Shown here: positions 16,817 to 24,996 of the stretch, in pieces | Position numbering within the stretch: the stretch's first letter is position 1 | Layout of the letters: each line of letters opens with the position of its first letter | NCBI RefSeq assembly: GCF_006970445.1 | Contig: NZ_CP033877.1 | Location: 2,798,750-2,862,749 of the forward strand | Source of the DNA: Stenotrophomonas maltophilia | Lineage (GTDB): Bacteria; Pseudomonadota; Gammaproteobacteria; Xanthomonadales; Xanthomonadaceae | Direction of reading: 5' to 3' | Length of the DNA stretch: 64,000 nt | Program-made: the position numbers and the translations under genes | The notes under the pieces: generated by a model | The model's database searches: none | What the model was told of the DNA's origin: nothing | The model's input: the letters and a program-made list of their open reading frames with translations, nothing else

Positions 16817-18057
16817 TGCTGCCTCCCATAGCCATATTCACGCTTCATGTCCGCCTGCATGTCATCCATCATTGTTCCGATGTCGGCATTGAGCGGCTGG
16901 GTACTCATCAGCCGGCTGCTGAGATCCTGCTCGATGAGGAATCCGGCAGCGCATACCGCTAGGCGACGGTGGACATGCGCGCGGGCAGCAGCGTCGATGT
17001 TGTCAGCCACCGCAAGGTGGCTTTTCAGCAACCGATGGCAGACGTAGTAGACGAAAACGGCGTGGATGTAGGACGAGTTGGGAATCGGATTGCCCGACCA
17101 CGGCGACACGACCCGGTGCTGATAGTCGTTGGCAACGAAGAAGCCATTGGCCAGCTCCCACGCGGCAAGGAAGTTGTGGGTGCTCTCATGCATGATGCTT
17201 TCCATGCAGGCTTCCACGCTCAGCTCGGGGTGATGGATATTGAGCAGGCGCAGGGAACCGGGCTGGCGCGGCACATGTTCCGACCCGAAACGGCGCGCAA
17301 CATCCGGCGTTGATTCCTCGGATTTTCGAACCACGATGCGGCGGACGAAGTTGCGGATCACCAGGCCATACAGCGGTTCCGCACGATCAATGCCTGCCAG
17401 CGCGCGCGACAGCTTGTCGAGCACGACCGCCTGCTCCGCCTCATCCAGCGCAAGGCAGGGTTGGCTGAGCACGCCGGAACGGGGTTCATGGTGCCTGGCG
17501 ACCTTGCTGTGCAGGTCGACGGCAACGCAATCACCCAGCATCGGCGGTGTTTCCAGCGTCCAGCGCCCCTGCACATCCTTGCGGGCGAGCTGATCGCCCA
17601 CCGGACTGTCGACCACCCAATCGCGGCTCTCAAGCAGGTAGCGCGAGGTGCAGCCAGAGGCCAGGTCCAGCAGTGCCTTTTCTCTCTGCACGAGATCATG
17701 GATGGCACACAGATTGCGTGCGCTCTCAGCATCCCATGCCATTGCATCGGCACCGGCCTCCGGCCGCTGCTTGCGAGCGGCGTCAAGCGCCATGTAGCTC
17801 TCGCAGAACTCGGAACTGAGCAGTACGCGCGCCTGGCGGTCGGCCGGCAGCGCTTCATAGATGGCATGGATGGAGCGAGCGATGACGCCGTGCTCCGCGT
17901 TCCCCAGTGCTTCCTGCAGGCGCGTCCGCATGCGTCGCAGGCGGGCCCACATGATGCCTTCCATCACGGCATCCATCCGGGCACCTGTGCGGGTGATCTC
18001 CATCAGGCACGCTGGGCGTGCCACATCGGCTTCCAGCGGTTTCAGCTGCGCATTCAT
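16813..18057 (-). CDS. HExxH protein resembling alpha-KG/HExxH peptide beta-hydroxylases
   Basis: This is a 414-residue cytoplasmic protein. His290, Glu291 and His294 form HESTH in SIMHESTHNFLAAWE. This is followed by VVSPWSGNPIPNSSYIHAVF with His332. The HES-H then SPW...P...HA order is the signature I associate with the HExxH putative peptide modification family (TIGR04267-like), some members of which are iron/alpha-ketoglutarate beta-hydroxylases of RiPP precursors. The N-terminal half is helical. It starts 64 nt after the second precursor gene, beyond a hairpin, and is coupled by ATGA to the next gene. Its likely job is modification of the His/Asp-rich cores (inference). Confidence 0.8.
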   Translation of the reverse strand: MNAQLKPLEADVARPACLMEITRTGARMDAVMEGIMWARLRRMRTRLQEALGNAEHGVIARSIHAIYEALPADRQARVLLSSEFCESYMALDAARKQRPEAGADAMAWDAESARNLCAIHDLVQREKALLDLASGCTSRYLLESRDWVVDSPVGDQLARKDVQGRWTLETPPMLGDCVAVDLHSKVARHHEPRSGVLSQPCLALDEAEQAVVLDKLSRALAGIDRAEPLYGLVIRNFVRRIVVRKSEESTPDVARRFGSEHVPRQPGSLRLLNIHHPELSVEACMESIMHESTHNFLAAWELANGFFVANDYQHRVVSPWSGNPIPNSSYIHAVFVYYVCHRLLKSHLAVADNIDAAARAHVHRRLAVCAAGFLIEQDLSSRLMSTQPLNADIGTMMDDMQADMKREYGYGRQQ

Positions 18058-18087
18058 CGTTGCTCTCCCTGCATCCGCATCAAAGAG

Positions 18088-18112
18088 CTGCGGGGGACAC
18101 CGTCCCCCGCAG
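18088..18112 (-). terminator. Hairpin between precursor genes and enzyme genes (possible attenuator)
   Basis: An 11-bp perfect stem (CTGCGGGGGAC and its complement) closes a 3-nt loop. On the minus strand it is followed by CTCTTTG, a poor U-tract. It lies between the second precursor stop and the HExxH gene start. A leaky terminator here would let precursors be made in excess of the enzymes, as in many RiPP operons. Confidence 0.6.
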
Positions 18113-18121
18113 GCCGACAGG

Positions 18122-18424
18122 TCAGACGTTGAAGCGCGTGGCTTCCACGTTCAACTCCGGCTCCTTGACGATATCGTGATGATGGTGCGAACCAATCGAA
18201 TCGTCGTGGTGGCCGGTGGCCAGCGCTTCCAGGTTGTTGGCGCGCGCGTTGGCCTGGAACTCGGCCATGGCCAGGTCGTCCAGGCTCACGATTGCGGTGG
18301 CCTGGTCCAGTGCGCTGGATGCCACCGGAGCCTCGCTTGCCATCACGGCACCTGCTGAAGCGCTTCCGATCACCAGCAGCGTCAGCGCCGACAGCGCCTT
18401 GGGCATGTTGCGGTTGTCCTTCAT
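18122..18424 (-). CDS. His-rich RiPP-like precursor peptide, copy 2
   Basis: This is a 100-residue peptide. Residues 1-30 look like a signal peptide (MKDNRNMPK, then ALSALTLLVIGSASAGAVMA). A leader-like helix follows (VSLDDLAMAEFQANARANNL), then the core-like GHHDDSIGSHHHHD at 71-84 and a tail ending in TRFNV. It shares 13 of 14 core residues with copy 1 and has the same tail pattern (RF-N/D-V). The start has GGGAG about 7 nt upstream. It lies 22 nt after copy 1 on the same transcript. Six His and three Asp in the block suggest a metal-binding product or hydroxylation target (inference). Confidence 0.78.
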   Translation of the reverse strand: MKDNRNMPKALSALTLLVIGSASAGAVMASEAPVASSALDQATAIVSLDDLAMAEFQANARANNLEALATGHHDDSIGSHHHHDIVKEPELNVEATRFNV

Positions 18425-18446
18425 GATGTTGCTCCCTTTGACTGAC

Positions 18447-18737
18447 TCAGACGTCGAAACGCGCGTTGGACAGGCCCTGCGCCTGTTCCTCGGGCACGGC
18501 GTCGTGATGATGATGGGAACCGATGGAATCGGAGTGGTGCCCGCCGGCGAGCGCGATGCCCTGCAGTTCCGCGAACTCGGACATGCGCAGCGCATCCAGA
18601 TCGGCGTTGATCGCGGTGGCCGACTGCAGGCCCTGCTCGGCCGGTGCCGGAAGTGCTGCTGCGCCTGCGGTGCCCGCAGCGCCGGCAATGATCAGGGTAA
18701 GCGAGGAAAGCGCGGTGGTTTTGATGCGATTGCTCAT
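18447..18737 (-). CDS. His-rich RiPP-like precursor peptide, copy 1
   Basis: This is a 96-residue peptide. The N-terminus MSNRIKTTALSSLTLIIAGA with a following GTAGAAA is signal-peptide-like. The leader region contains INADLDALRMSEFAELQG, matching the copy 2 leader (DL.M.EF). The core-like block GHHSDSIGSHHHHD occupies residues 66-79, then a tail ends in ARFDV. Divergent leaders with a nearly invariant core mark these as paired precursors rather than random small proteins. GGAGAAAGG lies just upstream of the ATG. It is the first gene after the putative promoter and operator. Confidence 0.78.
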   Translation of the reverse strand: MSNRIKTTALSSLTLIIAGAAGTAGAAALPAPAEQGLQSATAINADLDALRMSEFAELQGIALAGGHHSDSIGSHHHHDAVPEEQAQGLSNARFDV

Positions 18738-18822
18738 AACTAACCTTTCTCCAGAGTGATGGACTTTCAGGCAACTACGAGTCGCGCTCCGTCCGTCGTG
18801 CACGAACGTCGGACCGCGATCG

Positions 18823-18876
18823 ATTAATGCCAGTGTCGGAGAAGGGGAGCAAACGCTCTGCTGTGCGCTGCACAGC
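18823..18876 (-). promoter_or_regulatory. Putative promoter and operator of the precursor genes
   Basis: On the minus strand TTGCTC (18847-18852) and ATTAAT (18823-18828) are separated by 18 nt, a plausible -35/-10 pair. Directly upstream is a 17-bp palindrome, GCTGTGC-GCT-GCACAGC (18860-18876), a good candidate site for the neighbouring XRE regulator. A further 10-bp palindrome, TCGTGCACGA, lies downstream at 18796-18805. Confidence 0.45.
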
Positions 18877-18942
18877 ATCGGCGAAGGTACAGGCCTGTCG
18901 CACCGCGCGACCGCCTGGCAGCACGACGCTGCCGGTGCTGGA

Positions 18943-19287
18943 TCAGAGATAGGTTTCGGCGTTTTCCATCAGCGCCACAACGCTCGCAAGGAACGATACC
19001 GGCAGGTGCTTGGAGAGCTCGACCATCTTCTCTTCCAGTCTTGCCCTGGACCCGCGCACCGCGGGTTCGGCGGGAGGGGTTTCCCCCTGGGCCAGCCAGG
19101 CAAAGTCCACACCCAGCGCCCCGCTCATCCTGTGCAGGTGGTCGAGCGTGGGCGTGAATCCTTCCTCACGCTCCCAATGCGCGACAGTGGCACGGTTCAC
19201 GCCGAGGCGGCGTGCCATTTCGGTCTGTGACAAACCACAGTTGGCGCGGGCCAATCTGATTCGTGAAGAGATCGTGCTGACATCCAT
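18943..19287 (-). CDS. XRE-family helix-turn-helix regulator
   Basis: This is a 114-residue protein. Residues 6-60 form an HTH_XRE domain (RIRLARANCGLSQTEMARRL, then GVNRATVAHWEREEGFTPTL) followed by DHLHRMSGALGVDFAWLAQG, a layout like lambda-Cro/C1-type repressors. The C-terminal 45 residues are helical and may dimerise. It is upstream of the two precursor genes on the same strand, with a 205-nt gap holding a promoter-like sequence and a 17-bp palindrome. Control of the peptide operon is the likely role (inference). Confidence 0.85.
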   Translation of the reverse strand: MDVSTISSRIRLARANCGLSQTEMARRLGVNRATVAHWEREEGFTPTLDHLHRMSGALGVDFAWLAQGETPPAEPAVRGSRARLEEKMVELSKHLPVSFLASVVALMENAETYL

Positions 19288-19419
19288 GGGGCGGCGAAAC
19301 TCCCTGATCTACCCATGAAGTCCAAGGACGGGCAGGAACCCCGAGTGTCAAACATGATCCAGGGCGAGTCAACGCAGATGCGACGCGTTCTGTGAAGCCT
19401 GCATCCGTCCGTCGCCTGT

Positions 19420-21252
19420 TCAGCGACCGCGCTGGCGCTCGATTTCCGCATGCAGTCCCTGCAGCTGCGCCAGGTACTGCTGGAAAACGCCCAGATCCTC
19501 CTCGACCAGGCGTGACCAGTCGGGCTTCGCATTCAGCAACTGCTCGACCTGCTGCTGCGGCGGGCGATCAAACCCCTCGCCCAGGACTGCCAGGTAGCGC
19601 TCCCTGAATCCCTCCGGATCCTGCTGGTCCTGTGCGAAGAGCTGCACCGCAATCAGTCCGGCATACAGGTAGTTGGCCAGATAAAGGGGATCCTCATACA
19701 TCAGCCGCTTGGATACCCAGGTGCTGCGCAGCTCGGGATACTGCTCCGATGCGCCCCCATACCTGCCCAGCACCTTCATCGTCAGCGCATCAAGCGCGTC
19801 TGCGTTGCCAATCTCATCAGCGGCCACTTCCTGATAGATGGACTGTTCCAGATCGGCCTCTTCAGACGATACGAACAGCTGCAGGATGATGTCATCGAGC
19901 AACGACTTCAGGTAATACGCCTTGGCGCGTGGATCACTGGCCTGCCGGTAGAGCTGATCGCGGAACTTCAGTTCGTTGTAGATGGCGAAGGCCTCGGTCA
20001 ACCACTTGTTGCCGTTGCGCTGGAATGATGATGCGCCGCCGCGCTGCATCCACTGGCCATGCATGGCATGGCCGGCTTCGTGAGCGATCTGGACATCCCC
20101 CTCCAGATCGCCCTGGCGATGGCCAACGAACAGCAACGAAGGCACGCCGGGGGCGCTGATCGAAAACGCATCCATCGCGCGCCGCCCTGCCGATCCGCCC
20201 AGATCCATGCGTCCGCCCGCAGGATCGAGCAGCGCACGCAGCCCTGTCACGTAATCCGGCCCTAGCACCTGCATTGATGCCGCCGCCGCATCACGCAACT
20301 GCGCCAGGTCAAGTGGCGGAGGGATATAGCCCGCATCAGGCAGGTCCATGTCCCAGATCTGTGGAGAGGCCTGGCCCATGCGCTCAAGATGGGTCAACTG
20401 CATCTGCTGATAGTTCCGTCGCAGCGGCGCGTGGCGCGCTACCGCCGCCAGTGTCGCGTCGACGGCGGCCTGATCCAGGCCCATGTGCCGGTAGCTGCGG
20501 TCAGGCGCAGTTCCATCGCCCTGCAGTTCCGACGCATGCTCGTTGAGGCGGACCAGGCCCAGCAGCACCGTTGCCATTTCGCTGCGCCGCGACGCCATTC
20601 CCTGCCAGTAGGCACGCCATGCCGCTTCGCGCACTGAACGGTCCGGCAGGCGGGAAAGGGCTCGCGCGTCTGTGCGGCTGTCGAGCGTGCGGCCTTCATG
20701 TTCGAAGCGCTCAAAGGACGCCGACTGCAGCAGCTGCCGGTGCAGACGCCCGAAGGTGTCCAGCGCCGGGTCAGCCAACGTGTCGACCGCATCCACCAGC
20801 GCTGCATTGGCCGGCTGCACATCCTCCTGCAACGCCCGTTCGCGCAGGTCGGCATGCGGTCCGATCCAGGCAGCGTGCGCGGGCGCATCACGCAACGCCT
20901 GCTTGGCAATCGCCGCGATGCGTCCACATGTGCTGGCGACTTCGCCCTGGGTGTTGGCCAGCCGGGCATCATCGGCATTGCGCGCGGCCTGAAGATGCAG
21001 GTAGCCATGGTGCCGGAGGCACTCGCCATACAGCTGTTCGGCCTGCTGGAACCTCACGTCTGGCGGCGCATGAAGGGCCTTGAGGGCAAGGGTCCTGCGC
21101 TCAAGGTTCTGCCATGCCTCACGTTCAACGGAGGCGCTGCCAAAGTAGCTGCGGTCATCTGCCCGCAGGGCCTGCGCTTCCACTCCGTGCGCCATCCCGG
21201 CCAACAGCGTCGCGATGACGAAAGTGATGGCGCGCATCCCATTGCGATGCAT
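19420..21252 (-). CDS. Exported M3-family (oligoendopeptidase F-like) metallopeptidase
   Basis: This is a 610-residue protein with a signal peptide (MRAITFVIATLLAGMAHGVEA). The zinc site is HEAGH (His391, Glu392, His395) in VQIAHEAGHAMHGQWM, with third ligand candidate Glu420 in WLTEAFAIYNEL, typical of M3 peptidases. Size also fits the family. AGGAG 6 nt upstream supports this start. Most M3 enzymes are cytoplasmic, so export is notable. It lies 132 nt upstream of the XRE gene in the same direction; trimming the exported precursor is a possible role, but unlinked peptide degradation is equally possible. Confidence 0.88.
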   Translation of the reverse strand: MHRNGMRAITFVIATLLAGMAHGVEAQALRADDRSYFGSASVEREAWQNLERRTLALKALHAPPDVRFQQAEQLYGECLRHHGYLHLQAARNADDARLANTQGEVASTCGRIAAIAKQALRDAPAHAAWIGPHADLRERALQEDVQPANAALVDAVDTLADPALDTFGRLHRQLLQSASFERFEHEGRTLDSRTDARALSRLPDRSVREAAWRAYWQGMASRRSEMATVLLGLVRLNEHASELQGDGTAPDRSYRHMGLDQAAVDATLAAVARHAPLRRNYQQMQLTHLERMGQASPQIWDMDLPDAGYIPPPLDLAQLRDAAAASMQVLGPDYVTGLRALLDPAGGRMDLGGSAGRRAMDAFSISAPGVPSLLFVGHRQGDLEGDVQIAHEAGHAMHGQWMQRGGASSFQRNGNKWLTEAFAIYNELKFRDQLYRQASDPRAKAYYLKSLLDDIILQLFVSSEEADLEQSIYQEVAADEIGNADALDALTMKVLGRYGGASEQYPELRSTWVSKRLMYEDPLYLANYLYAGLIAVQLFAQDQQDPEGFRERYLAVLGEGFDRPPQQQVEQLLNAKPDWSRLVEEDLGVFQQYLAQLQGLHAEIERQRGR

Positions 21253-21411
21253 CGATGTCTCCTGGTCTGTTTCCACTCCCAGCTTATCAGCCTGGGTTGA
21301 CCCGGATGCAGCATGGCAGGTGGCTTCGCGCTGCACCGCCTCTGCGCTGTCCTGCCCGGCTCCTGCCGCTTCACGAACCGCTGCGCAATGCAGGCCGGGC
21401 GGAACAGGCGA

Positions 21412-22203
21412 TCAGGCCGCTGCTTCCGCTGCGGTGCCAGGCCCGTGGGCCGGCACCGGGCATTCCCTCTGGACGCTCCGCAGGAACTGGCGGACATCAC
21501 GCTCGATATCGCGCCAGTGTGGCAGCAGGTTCTGACGATACCTGATGCTCAGGTGGACCTGCTTCAGATGGGCGTCTTCCAGCGTCGCCTCGCAGAGCGG
21601 CGTCCAGTGCGGAGGTCGGTACTGCGGCCCGGTCATGCAGCGAATCAGCACGTTGGGCATTGCCCCGGTCGCGAAGGTATCGGAGTAATTGATCCGATTC
21701 CAATTGTAGCTCCTGGACTCGGAAACGCTGGGCCGTGCCGTCTCAAGTCCCAGGGTCTCATCCCATCCGAACTCGAACGAAACCTGGTATGGCATCCTCC
21801 ATGCCGGATCACGACCGAGCGCACGCTCCCGCGTCCCCTGCAACGAGACGATCTCCCCCGGTCCCCCTTGAGACATCCCAATCTCGATCCACTGTGAATC
21901 ACCCGTCCCACCGGAGTAATGGGTGTTGTAATCGTCGCGGTTGGCTTTCGTACGAGGAGCCATCTCGGGCCAACGCAACAGGAAGGTCGCACTGCGCAGG
22001 GTCGGCCCGCATGGCGTGATGCCATGGCCATCAGCTTCCCGGTCAGCCTCCCAGATCCAGACCGTCTGGGCTCTGGCATTCAGTGCAGTACCACCGATGA
22101 CCCCCGTCAACCTTTCCTTGGCCCGCTCGGCTTCACTGCGTCCGCAACCGGCCAGTGACACAAGCAGCACAACCCCCAATGCCCTCCGTGCCGGGCCATC
22201 CAT
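21412..22203 (-). CDS. Putative lipoprotein, unknown function
   Basis: This is a 263-residue protein. The N-terminus RRALGVVLLVSLAGCGRSEA contains a lipobox (LAGC), so it is probably lipidated at that Cys. The mature part begins with a charged helix (AERAKERLTGVI), then a mixed region with Trp-rich strands and conserved-looking SYNWNRINYSDTF. No family is recognised. It is 159 nt upstream of the M3 peptidase gene and in the same direction, so shared transcription is possible. Confidence 0.7.
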   Translation of the reverse strand: MDGPARRALGVVLLVSLAGCGRSEAERAKERLTGVIGGTALNARAQTVWIWEADREADGHGITPCGPTLRSATFLLRWPEMAPRTKANRDDYNTHYSGGTGDSQWIEIGMSQGGPGEIVSLQGTRERALGRDPAWRMPYQVSFEFGWDETLGLETARPSVSESRSYNWNRINYSDTFATGAMPNVLIRCMTGPQYRPPHWTPLCEATLEDAHLKQVHLSIRYRQNLLPHWRDIERDVRQFLRSVQRECPVPAHGPGTAAEAAA

Positions 22204-22338
22204 GACAATCCATCGTTCCCGATCCCGCATGCCGCTCCTGGATGCTGCCTGACGCGGCGATCATCCGAAAGGAGCTGACTCTCTGTCAATGTGCGACGAA
22301 TTCAACGCGCAGGGGCTGCCTCCCTCCTCCGATACGGC

Positions 22339-22360
22339 AAGGCCGCCCGGAGGCGGCCTT
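22339..22360 (-). terminator. Hairpin downstream of S9 peptidase gene
   Basis: AAGGCCGCC pairs over 9 bp with GGCGGCCTT around a 4-nt loop, starting 8 nt after the peptidase stop. No T-run follows, so this is a probable rather than certain terminator. Confidence 0.5.
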
Positions 22361-22368
22361 GGCGTTCT

Positions 22369-24831
22369 TCACTTGACGTTCTTCACGTAGGTGTCGAACC
22401 AGTTCAGCATTTCCGACACCAGCTGCTCGTTCGATTCCAGCGCGGTGTACCAGTGCGGCTCGTTCGGCAGCATCACCAGACGCGTGGTACCACCGTTGCC
22501 GCGGATCGCCTGGTACAGCTTGCGCGACTGGAACGGCTCGGTGCCCGGGTTGGCGTCGTCCTCGCCGTGGACCAGCAGCAGCGGCAGCTTGATCTTGTCG
22601 GCATAGAAGAACGGCGAGGCCTTCAGGTACACATCCTGCGCCTGCCACACCGAGCGACGCTCGTTCTGGAAGCCGAACGGCGTAAAGGTCTTGTTGTACG
22701 AACCACTGGTCGCCACACCGGCCTTGAACAGCTTCGTGTGCGCGATCAGGTTGGCGGTCATCAGGCCACCATGGCTGTGGCCGGTCACGCCGATGCGGTT
22801 GCGGTCGACCACGCCCATGTCCACGGCCTTGTCCACCGCCGCCTTGGCATCGGCTTCCAGCTGCTCCAGGTAGGTGTCGTAGGCGTTCTTCGGGTCACCC
22901 ACGATCGGGAACGAGGCGTTGTCGATGATCGCGTAGCCGGCCAGCAGCATCAGGCGGTACGGCTGCAGGCGGGTGAAGGTCTGCTGCGAACCGGACCCCT
23001 GCCCCGCCTGCGCGGCGTTGGCGAAGTCGGCCGGATAGGCGTACAGGATCGCCGGCACGCGCTGGCCTTCCTTGTAGCCCGGCGGCGTGTACAGGGTGAA
23101 CGACAGGTCCACGCCGTCGGCGCGCTTGTAGGTCACCAGCTGCTTCTTGATCTGGCGCACTTCCGGGGTCGGGTCGACCAGCTTGGTCAGCGCAGTCGCG
23201 GTGGATGCGAACTGCGCCTCGCCGGTCTTCGCATCGGCCACCGCCTCACCCTGCTGGCGGATGAAGGCATTCGGCGGATCGATCACCGACTGGTGCCAGG
23301 TCAGGTAGCGGCCCGCCGTGTTGCTGAAACCGAGGAACTGTTCGTAGGCGTCGGCACTGCTGCGGAACAGGCGCTCACTCTTCAGCGTGCCCAGGTCCAG
23401 GCGGTCCAGGAACGGACGATCGCCCTGCGGCGAGGCGCCACGGCCGCTGAGGAACACGTGGTTGCCGTCCTGACGCACGACCTGCGCGCCATTCGGCAGA
23501 CGGGTGAAGACCAGGTTGCCGGGGTTGCCGTACAGCTCATCGCTGGACATGTCCCACAGCAGGCGGCCTGCCTTCTTCGGCTGGTCCACATCGACGATGC
23601 GGGTCTGCATCCAGTGGCGGTTCTCGTCATTCTCGTACTGGAACGCCACGGCAGGATCGGCGGTCCACGCGAAGCCTTCGAAGCGCTGTGCAGTCCGGGT
23701 GATCTCGACCGGCTTGCCGTTGAACGGCGCCTTCAGCATCAGCACGCGATCGCGATGCGGCACGCTGACCTTCCAGTCACCCTTGTCCAGCGCTTCGGCA
23801 TAGACCAGGGTCGCCGGATCGGTGGCACGCCAGTCGAAACCGCGCGGGCCTTCCGGTACGCCGTGCACCGGCACGCGGTCGGCCAGCGGCAGGCTGGCGA
23901 TCGGCGTGCTGCGGCCGTTGCTGATATCCAACACCGCCACATCATTGGCGAAGCGCTGGTAGGTCACGGCATGCGAGTACGGTGCCTTGATCGACTCGGT
24001 CAGCACATGCACGCCATCGGGCGCGGCGCTGACTTCATTGAACAGTGCCGGCTGCCCGACCGGGCGCACGCTGCCCGCGGCAGTGTCGACCACGGCCAGC
24101 TGCGAGGCGCCGTAGTAAGCGAACAGCTTTTCGTCATGCACGCTGGTCAGCGTGTCACGGGCTTCGTAGGTGCTGCTCTCGCCACTGCTGCCCAGCGACT
24201 CCTGCGCATCCGGACCGGTCGGCACGCCACCGTTGGACGGCGCCGGGCCCTGGTTGGCCGGGACCAGCTTCACCAGCAGGTTCTGGCTGCTTCCCAGCCA
24301 CTGCACGGTGTTGCCGAAGATCGGGTTCAGCTGCACGTTCGGCACCTGCTTCACCTGGCCGGTGGCGGCATCGCCCACCCACAGCTGCACGCTGGTATCG
24401 ACCGCGTTCTGGAAGGCAAAGTGGCTGCCATCGGCCGACCACAGCGCGCCGGTGGCGCAGCCCTGCGGCAGGTTGACCTTGGTTTCCTTGCCACTGCCGA
24501 TATCAACCAGGGTGAAGTCGGCCACGCAGGCCGGAATGCCGTAGCCACCAGGGGTGTCATGGCGACTGCGGTTCTTCGGTTCCAGGCGCACGCCGGCCAG
24601 CTTCAGGTAGGGCTGGGCGACGCGGCTGATCGAGGGGTAGGTCTGCGCAGTGGTCAGCAGCAGGCGCTGGCCGCCCGGGGCCACGTTCGGCGCCGGCGGC
24701 GGCGGTGCCTTCAGCACCTTGAGCAGGTGTTCCGGCGGCTTGGCGTAGTCAGCAAGCGCCGGGCCAGCGGCCAACAGGCCGACGGTGGCAACGGCAACAG
24801 CCGCCGCCAGAGAGGTTCGACGGATCAGCAT
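22369..24831 (-). CDS. Exported S9-family prolyl oligopeptidase-type serine peptidase
   Basis: This is an 820-residue protein with a signal peptide (AAAVAVATVGLLAAGPALA). The N-terminal 500 or so residues are strand-rich with a propeller-like repeat pattern. The C-terminal alpha/beta-hydrolase domain carries the nucleophile elbow GVTGHSHGGLMTANL, the acid in LLVHGEDDANPG, and His in LPNEPHWYTA, so the catalytic triad is intact. Members cleave peptides after Pro or, in the glutamyl aminopeptidase-like branch, other residues. A periplasmic location is inferred. It lies downstream of a 165-nt gap and ends before a hairpin. Confidence 0.92.
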   Translation of the reverse strand: MLIRRTSLAAAVAVATVGLLAAGPALADYAKPPEHLLKVLKAPPPPAPNVAPGGQRLLLTTAQTYPSISRVAQPYLKLAGVRLEPKNRSRHDTPGGYGIPACVADFTLVDIGSGKETKVNLPQGCATGALWSADGSHFAFQNAVDTSVQLWVGDAATGQVKQVPNVQLNPIFGNTVQWLGSSQNLLVKLVPANQGPAPSNGGVPTGPDAQESLGSSGESSTYEARDTLTSVHDEKLFAYYGASQLAVVDTAAGSVRPVGQPALFNEVSAAPDGVHVLTESIKAPYSHAVTYQRFANDVAVLDISNGRSTPIASLPLADRVPVHGVPEGPRGFDWRATDPATLVYAEALDKGDWKVSVPHRDRVLMLKAPFNGKPVEITRTAQRFEGFAWTADPAVAFQYENDENRHWMQTRIVDVDQPKKAGRLLWDMSSDELYGNPGNLVFTRLPNGAQVVRQDGNHVFLSGRGASPQGDRPFLDRLDLGTLKSERLFRSSADAYEQFLGFSNTAGRYLTWHQSVIDPPNAFIRQQGEAVADAKTGEAQFASTATALTKLVDPTPEVRQIKKQLVTYKRADGVDLSFTLYTPPGYKEGQRVPAILYAYPADFANAAQAGQGSGSQQTFTRLQPYRLMLLAGYAIIDNASFPIVGDPKNAYDTYLEQLEADAKAAVDKAVDMGVVDRNRIGVTGHSHGGLMTANLIAHTKLFKAGVATSGSYNKTFTPFGFQNERRSVWQAQDVYLKASPFFYADKIKLPLLLVHGEDDANPGTEPFQSRKLYQAIRGNGGTTRLVMLPNEPHWYTALESNEQLVSEMLNWFDTYVKNVK

Positions 24832-24996
24832 CCTTATCCCCTGGGTGTGAATGGGTACCCGGAATCGGGCATGGACCCGAATCTAGCACCGCAGGGGTTG
24901 TCGTGAATGGGCCGGAAGGACTAGTGGCCGGATGGGGCAAAGTGGTGCCGCACAGGCAGGCGCCGCCGGCCGGCACCTGCCAAGCGTGGCCGGGTA

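Noticed and set aside
18122..18688. Longer version of the second precursor reaching back through the first
   Set aside because: The upstream part is an out-of-frame reading of copy 1; the ATG at 18424 has its own ribosome-binding site and a signal-like start.
18447..18737. Reading the His-rich peptides as a simple His-tag or vector artefact
   Set aside because: HHHH occurs inside a longer conserved block in two diverged genes with their own leaders, within native-looking operon context.
22291..24906. 871-residue open frame on the plus strand opposite the S9 peptidase
   Set aside because: The protein is rich in Arg, His, Gln, Val and Gly repeats typical of GC-rich antisense frames; the peptidase on the other strand has intact catalytic motifs.
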